Source: Ilumatobacteraceae bacterium
Lineage (GTDB): Bacteria; Actinomycetota; Acidimicrobiia; Acidimicrobiales; Ilumatobacteraceae
NCBI GenBank assembly: GCA_019090765.1
Contig: JAHRVJ010000200.1
Span: 1 to 9,243, forward strand
Direction: 5' to 3'
Length of the DNA stretch: 9,243 bases
The translations under genes were made by a program, and so were the position numbers. Each line of letters opens with the position of its first letter. The stretch's first letter is position 1. Positions 6,290 through 9,243 of the stretch are shown here, piece after piece. The notes beneath the pieces were generated by a model. It was not told the DNA's origin. It did no database searches and worked only from the letters and a program-made list of their open reading frames with translations.

Positions 6290-7042
6290 ATGTACAAATT
6301 CCTGCTGCGACCAGGTTGGATCGCGTTCCACTTGCTCGTCATCGGCTCAATCATCCTGATGGCCTGGCTGGGATTCTGGCAGCTCCGTCGGCTGAACGAG
6401 CGCGACGCGTTCAACGAAACGGTGATTGAACGTTCCGAACAATCACCAACCGATTTGTCTGTCGTTCTCACGGATCCGAATTTCGATCCCGACACAGCCG
6501 AATGGGTCCCGGTAACTGCATCGGGAACGTGGCTGCCCGAACAAGTCCTGGTTTTCAATCGCTTTCAGAATGGGGTCGCCGGTGACAATGTGCTGACTCC
6601 GCTCCTTCTTGACGACGGCAGTATCGTGCTCGTCAACCGAGGTTTCATCCGGCTCGGAACGCCCGCGCCTGATCCGCCCGAATTGGAAGTTGAGATCCTC
6701 GGGCGGATTCGGCCTTCCCAAGTACGTTCCAGCGGCGAACTTACTGATTCCGTAGATGGACCGCTTGCTGAGATTCGACGGATTGACATTCCCAGGCTGG
6801 CCGGGCAGCTACCCGGTGAAGTTGCCCCGGTCTACATCGACCTCGTTGCCAGCATTCCCGAGATCGGCCCAGCCGATCCCTTACCTGTCCCGGCGCCCGA
6901 GACCGACAGCGGGCCTCACCTGTCGTACGCGATGCAATGGTTCATTTTTTCCATCTGCGTGGCAGTTGGCTGGGTTCTCGCTGTGCGACGATCGATCGCC
7001 ACCCGACGCAAAGCCGTGGAGTCAGCCGCTGCTGCTGCGTGA
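6290..7042 (+). CDS. SURF1-family cytochrome oxidase biogenesis protein
   Basis: 250 residues with the SURF1 plan of two membrane helices around an extracytoplasmic domain. TM1 is at about 11-29 and runs into LGFWQLRRL (27-35). The central domain carries VNRGF (115-119). HLSYAMQWFIF (210-220) introduces TM2 (about 216-233), which ends in a basic cytoplasmic tail and five alanines. SURF1 proteins help load heme a into the aa3-type oxidase subunit I. No oxidase genes are in the window. The ATG lies nine bases after the ppk2 stop with only a weak GAGA upstream, so translation may depend on the preceding gene. A proline-rich insert (about 194-204) before the second signature is more variable in the family. 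The last 21 bases overlap the opposite-strand GMC gene. Confidence 0.92.
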   Translation: MYKFLLRPGWIAFHLLVIGSIILMAWLGFWQLRRLNERDAFNETVIERSEQSPTDLSVVLTDPNFDPDTAEWVPVTASGTWLPEQVLVFNRFQNGVAGDNVLTPLLLDDGSIVLVNRGFIRLGTPAPDPPELEVEILGRIRPSQVRSSGELTDSVDGPLAEIRRIDIPRLAGQLPGEVAPVYIDLVASIPEIGPADPLPVPAPETDSGPHLSYAMQWFIFSICVAVGWVLAVRRSIATRRKAVESAAAAA

Positions 7043-8362
7043 CGAATCGACCCGCCACATGCTGGTGAGTCGTTCGGCCAGCATCGTTGTTGGCAAATGC
7101 GTGTTCACCCAAGGAATACTCGGGAACACAGAGGCATCACACACATAGATCCCCTCATAACCCAGGACCACTCCGCGATCATCAACCACGCGACCCATCG
7201 CGCAGCTACTGGAAGCGTGGACGTAGTCACCAGATACCGCAAGCAGCCATCGATCGATTTGGACGTCATCACCCAACTCTTCGAGCTTGGTCCCCCAACC
7301 GTCGATATACACGTCCTCAACGATCTCATCGAACGCGGCCTCGTTGAGTAGCTCACGAACGAGGGCAACACCTTTGCGAAGCACGCCGAGATCCCGCCCG
7401 TCACGGAGTAGTGCGAATTTGACAACAGGTTCAGCGGCCGGGTCAGAGCCGGCGAGCGTGACGGACCCGGTAATCCCGCAAGGTCGCATGAGGGCAAGTA
7501 ACAGCAGGCCCATGCCAGGCGTCGCTCGTCCAAGGTGATTCATCGGGAGCACTTGCAAGTCTCCAAGCTGCAAAATCGATCCAGCAACCAACCCGTCAGC
7601 TAGCTGGTCAACCCCATCGCGGAAACTCAGCGTGAACGGCGCAGAGGGATGATCTTGCAGTCCCTGACCGATGCCCGGGTTGGCAATCGCGGAACGCAGC
7701 AGAATCGTCGGAGTATGAATCGCCCCCGCCGCGATCACCACCCGGTCGGCGGCAACACTCTCACCGTTCGCCAATTGCACTCCAATGGCCTTCCGATCTT
7801 CAAACAACACCCGATCAACGGCCGTATCTGGGCGGAGACTGAGATTTCGAGCGCCAGCCAGCGGCCATAGGTAGGCCTCCGCCGACGTAACTCGTTTTCC
7901 GTTTCGACGATTCAACTTGACTTGTTCTGCTGCTGGGGAGGCAGCCAGCAGCGCTCGATCGACCACCCCCAACTCTGCAGGCTCGGCAACTTCTTCTGGG
8001 AGCTGCATTGCCGACCATGCGGCTTCAGTGTCGGTCCAACCCCACTGCTCATACTGCAGTTCGTCGCCACGCAGAGCGAGCATCGCGTTGATGGTGCTCG
8101 ACCCGCCGACACCGCGCCCACGTTGGTAGGTCCTCGCTGAGGTACCAGCGACCCGCGTGGCGCTCAACTCAACGTAGGTACGTCCTGGTTCCTCCGCTGC
8201 TGCCAAGAAATCACTACCGTCAATAGCGGGCGGTACCGAACCCTCGCGAAGATCAGGACCGGCCTCGATCAGTGTCACCTTGTGCGAGGAGTCTTCGGTC
8301 AACCGCGCCGCAGCGACGCAGCCGCCAGAGCCAGCCCCGACGACCACCCAGTGTTCAGTCAT
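7022..8362 (-). CDS. GMC-family FAD oxidoreductase, short form
   Basis: 446 residues; classic GMC enzymes usually exceed 500. An FAD-binding start VVVGAGSGGCVAAARL (6-21) is followed by LIEAGP (31-36). GMC signature 1 is RGRGVGGSSTINAML (81-95) and signature 2 is GAIHTPTILLRS (213-224). The C-terminal active site has His382 (YVHASSSCAMG) and Asn420 (WVNTHLPTTM), the His/Asn pair of GMC alcohol oxidases and dehydrogenases. The chosen ATG (8362-8360) overlaps the stop of the phosphatase gene as ATGA. An upstream ATG at 8440 would add 26 residues that read through the phosphatase gene out of frame and do not resemble GMC proteins. The substrate is unknown. The short length recalls the Rv0697/MftG-type GMC enzymes tied to mycofactocin, but no mycofactocin gene is visible here, so this is only a suggestion. 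Confidence 0.9.
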   Translation of the reverse strand: MTEHWVVVGAGSGGCVAAARLTEDSSHKVTLIEAGPDLREGSVPPAIDGSDFLAAAEEPGRTYVELSATRVAGTSARTYQRGRGVGGSSTINAMLALRGDELQYEQWGWTDTEAAWSAMQLPEEVAEPAELGVVDRALLAASPAAEQVKLNRRNGKRVTSAEAYLWPLAGARNLSLRPDTAVDRVLFEDRKAIGVQLANGESVAADRVVIAAGAIHTPTILLRSAIANPGIGQGLQDHPSAPFTLSFRDGVDQLADGLVAGSILQLGDLQVLPMNHLGRATPGMGLLLLALMRPCGITGSVTLAGSDPAAEPVVKFALLRDGRDLGVLRKGVALVRELLNEAAFDEIVEDVYIDGWGTKLEELGDDVQIDRWLLAVSGDYVHASSSCAMGRVVDDRGVVLGYEGIYVCDASVFPSIPWVNTHLPTTMLAERLTSMWRVDSSRSSSG

Positions 8363-9042
8363 CTGGCCGCATCGACTCGTGGAGTTTCTGCTGGCAGACC
8401 TGAAAGGTGTGCAGCATCGTTGTATCGCGCCAGTCGCCACATGCCATCTCGTCCGGATCTGAATTCAGTGATCGACGTGTTCAAAGTGTGCAACTCGAAG
8501 CTTCCACTCAGAGGTGTCCGCAGCAGCTGGCGAAACACGACGTCGATTACCCCTCCGTGACAGCAAACAATCACTCTCTCGCCGGAATATTCGCGGATCG
8601 TTCGTTCAAGGGCCGACCCGATGCGTTCCCGGAACTCGGCGACAGTTTCTCCCCCTGGAAACACTTCCTGGTGTGGGTCGTCGTTCCAATCGGGAGTCCC
8701 GAATCGATCGATGTATTGCGCGAAGGTCATCCCGTCTATCTCAGGACCGGGATCATGTTCGCCAAAGTCCGCATCAATCACAGCCTCGCCGCCACCTACC
8801 GCGGGTGAGATCATTTCGGCAGTCTCCATCGCCCGCCTGAAATCGCTGGAAATCAGAACCGCATCGGCCAATTCATGGGTCTGGGCAAGCCGCTCTCGTA
8901 AGCGAACAGCTTGCCGCTGACCGAGTTCAGATAGCCCGGTGCAGGAACGGAAGCCTCCAATGGTGCGGCTGACAGTCACGTTCGACTCGCCATGGCGAAT
9001 CAGAATGAGATGCGCGGGAACAACCTGGTCAGCGGGTGCCAT
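8359..9042 (-). CDS. histidine phosphatase (phosphoglycerate mutase-like) family protein
   Basis: 227 residues. The catalytic signature LIRHGES (14-20) supplies the phosphohistidine His17 and Arg16. Arg69/Arg70 follow in SSDFRRAMETAE. Glu95 in the DFGEHD segment is the likely acid, and the second histidine is His162 in CCHGGVID. All expected residues are present, so it should be active. The family covers phosphoglycerate mutases, cobalamin phosphatases and broad phosphomonoesterases; nothing here fixes the substrate. No membrane segment or signal peptide is seen. The ATG at 9042-9040 has only GAG four bases upstream. Its TGA overlaps the ATG of the GMC gene, so the two are likely translated together and may share a pathway. 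It is divergent from the partial gene at the right edge, with 86 bp between them. Confidence 0.9.
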   Translation of the reverse strand: MAPADQVVPAHLILIRHGESNVTVSRTIGGFRSCTGLSELGQRQAVRLRERLAQTHELADAVLISSDFRRAMETAEMISPAVGGGEAVIDADFGEHDPGPEIDGMTFAQYIDRFGTPDWNDDPHQEVFPGGETVAEFRERIGSALERTIREYSGERVIVCCHGGVIDVVFRQLLRTPLSGSFELHTLNTSITEFRSGRDGMWRLARYNDAAHLSGLPAETPRVDAAR

Positions 9043-9093
9043 TATCTCAGATAGTAGATGCCCCGACGACGTTCCTGACAGACCGACCCACTC

Positions 9094-9128
9094 AAGTAGC
9101 AGGCCGAGAGAGCCGATGAAGTAGCAAG
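9094..9128. repeat. 10-bp direct repeat upstream of the right-edge gene
   Basis: AAGTAGCAGG (9094-9103) recurs as AAGTAGCAAG (9119-9128), nine of ten identical, with a 25-bp offset. Both copies lie in the 86-bp divergent region, and the second directly abuts the ATG at 9129. They could be regulator half-sites or chance. Confidence 0.4.
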
Positions 9129-9243
9129 ATGTCGGACACGATCAACTCCCTAGCGCCCCCCGGCGATGACTACGACCTTGACGAAGCCCGCAGCTTCTTC
9201 GAGTTCGACGCACCTGTGGCTTCTACGATCGCGCCCGCTCCAA
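9129..9243 (+). CDS. N-terminus of an unidentified acidic protein, 3' end off window
   Basis: ATG at 9129-9131 opens a frame that runs to the right edge for 38 codons. It begins MSDTINSLAPPGDDYDLDEA, continues SFFEFDAPVA and ends in an Ala/Pro-rich stretch. An in-frame TGA at 9117-9119 limits the start to this ATG or something downstream. There is no clear Shine-Dalgarno. The acidic, proline-rich beginning looks like a flexible N-terminal extension rather than a folded domain or signal peptide. I do not recognise it. Confidence 0.55.
   Translation, partial: MSDTINSLAPPGDDYDLDEARSFFEFDAPVASTIAPAP

Noticed and set aside
8363..8440. Longer N-terminus for the GMC enzyme
   Set aside because: The extra 26 residues lie within the phosphatase gene in another frame, whereas the ATG at 8362 sits just before the FAD motif and forms an ATGA overlap.

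Overview
The window reads as a stretch of bacterial chromosome, moderately GC-rich and densely packed, with ATG and GTG starts and several 4-nt stop/start overlaps. An actinobacterium is likely, perhaps of the Acidimicrobiia. This rests on the fused OleB-OleC protein (the arrangement known from Micrococcus), the mix of SURF1, class I PPK2 and MetX, and the general protein style; it is inference, not proof. I see no mobile elements, CRISPR array, phage genes or defence module. The content is metabolic and housekeeping.

Layout. (1) Positions 1-2967, minus strand: a head-to-hydrocarbon (long-chain olefin) operon. oleA (2967-1942) is followed, with a GTGA overlap, by a fused oleBC (from 1945, running off the left edge). 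The oleBC frame is open for 648 codons. oleD, expected next, is not in the window. (2) 3121-3234, minus: tRNA-Gly(GCC) with an encoded CCA, followed two bases later by a perfect 12-bp terminator hairpin that insulates the ole operon. (3) 3313-5374, minus: metX (homoserine O-acyltransferase), then a single-pass membrane protein with an acidic tail and a 74-aa protein, both unrecognised. A perfect 9-bp hairpin spans the metX stop codon. (4) 5375-5485: a 111-bp divergent promoter region. (5) 5486-7042, plus: a class I polyphosphate kinase 2 and a SURF1-type cytochrome oxidase assembly protein, 9 bp apart. (6) 7022-9042, minus: a histidine-phosphatase gene and a short GMC flavoprotein joined by an ATGA overlap; the GMC tail overlaps the SURF1 tail by 21 bp in convergent orientation. 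(7) 9129 to the right edge, plus: the first 38 codons of an unidentified acidic protein.

How the genes work together. OleA condenses two fatty acyl-CoAs to a beta-keto acid, and OleD (absent here) would reduce it. The OleC half of the fusion forms a beta-lactone, which the OleB half decarboxylates to a cis-olefin. The left part is therefore a nearly complete hydrocarbon pathway. The remaining genes serve methionine synthesis, polyphosphate/nucleotide energetics and assembly of the terminal oxidase. The phosphatase/GMC pair has no assignable substrate. No intergenic stretch exceeds 300 bases.
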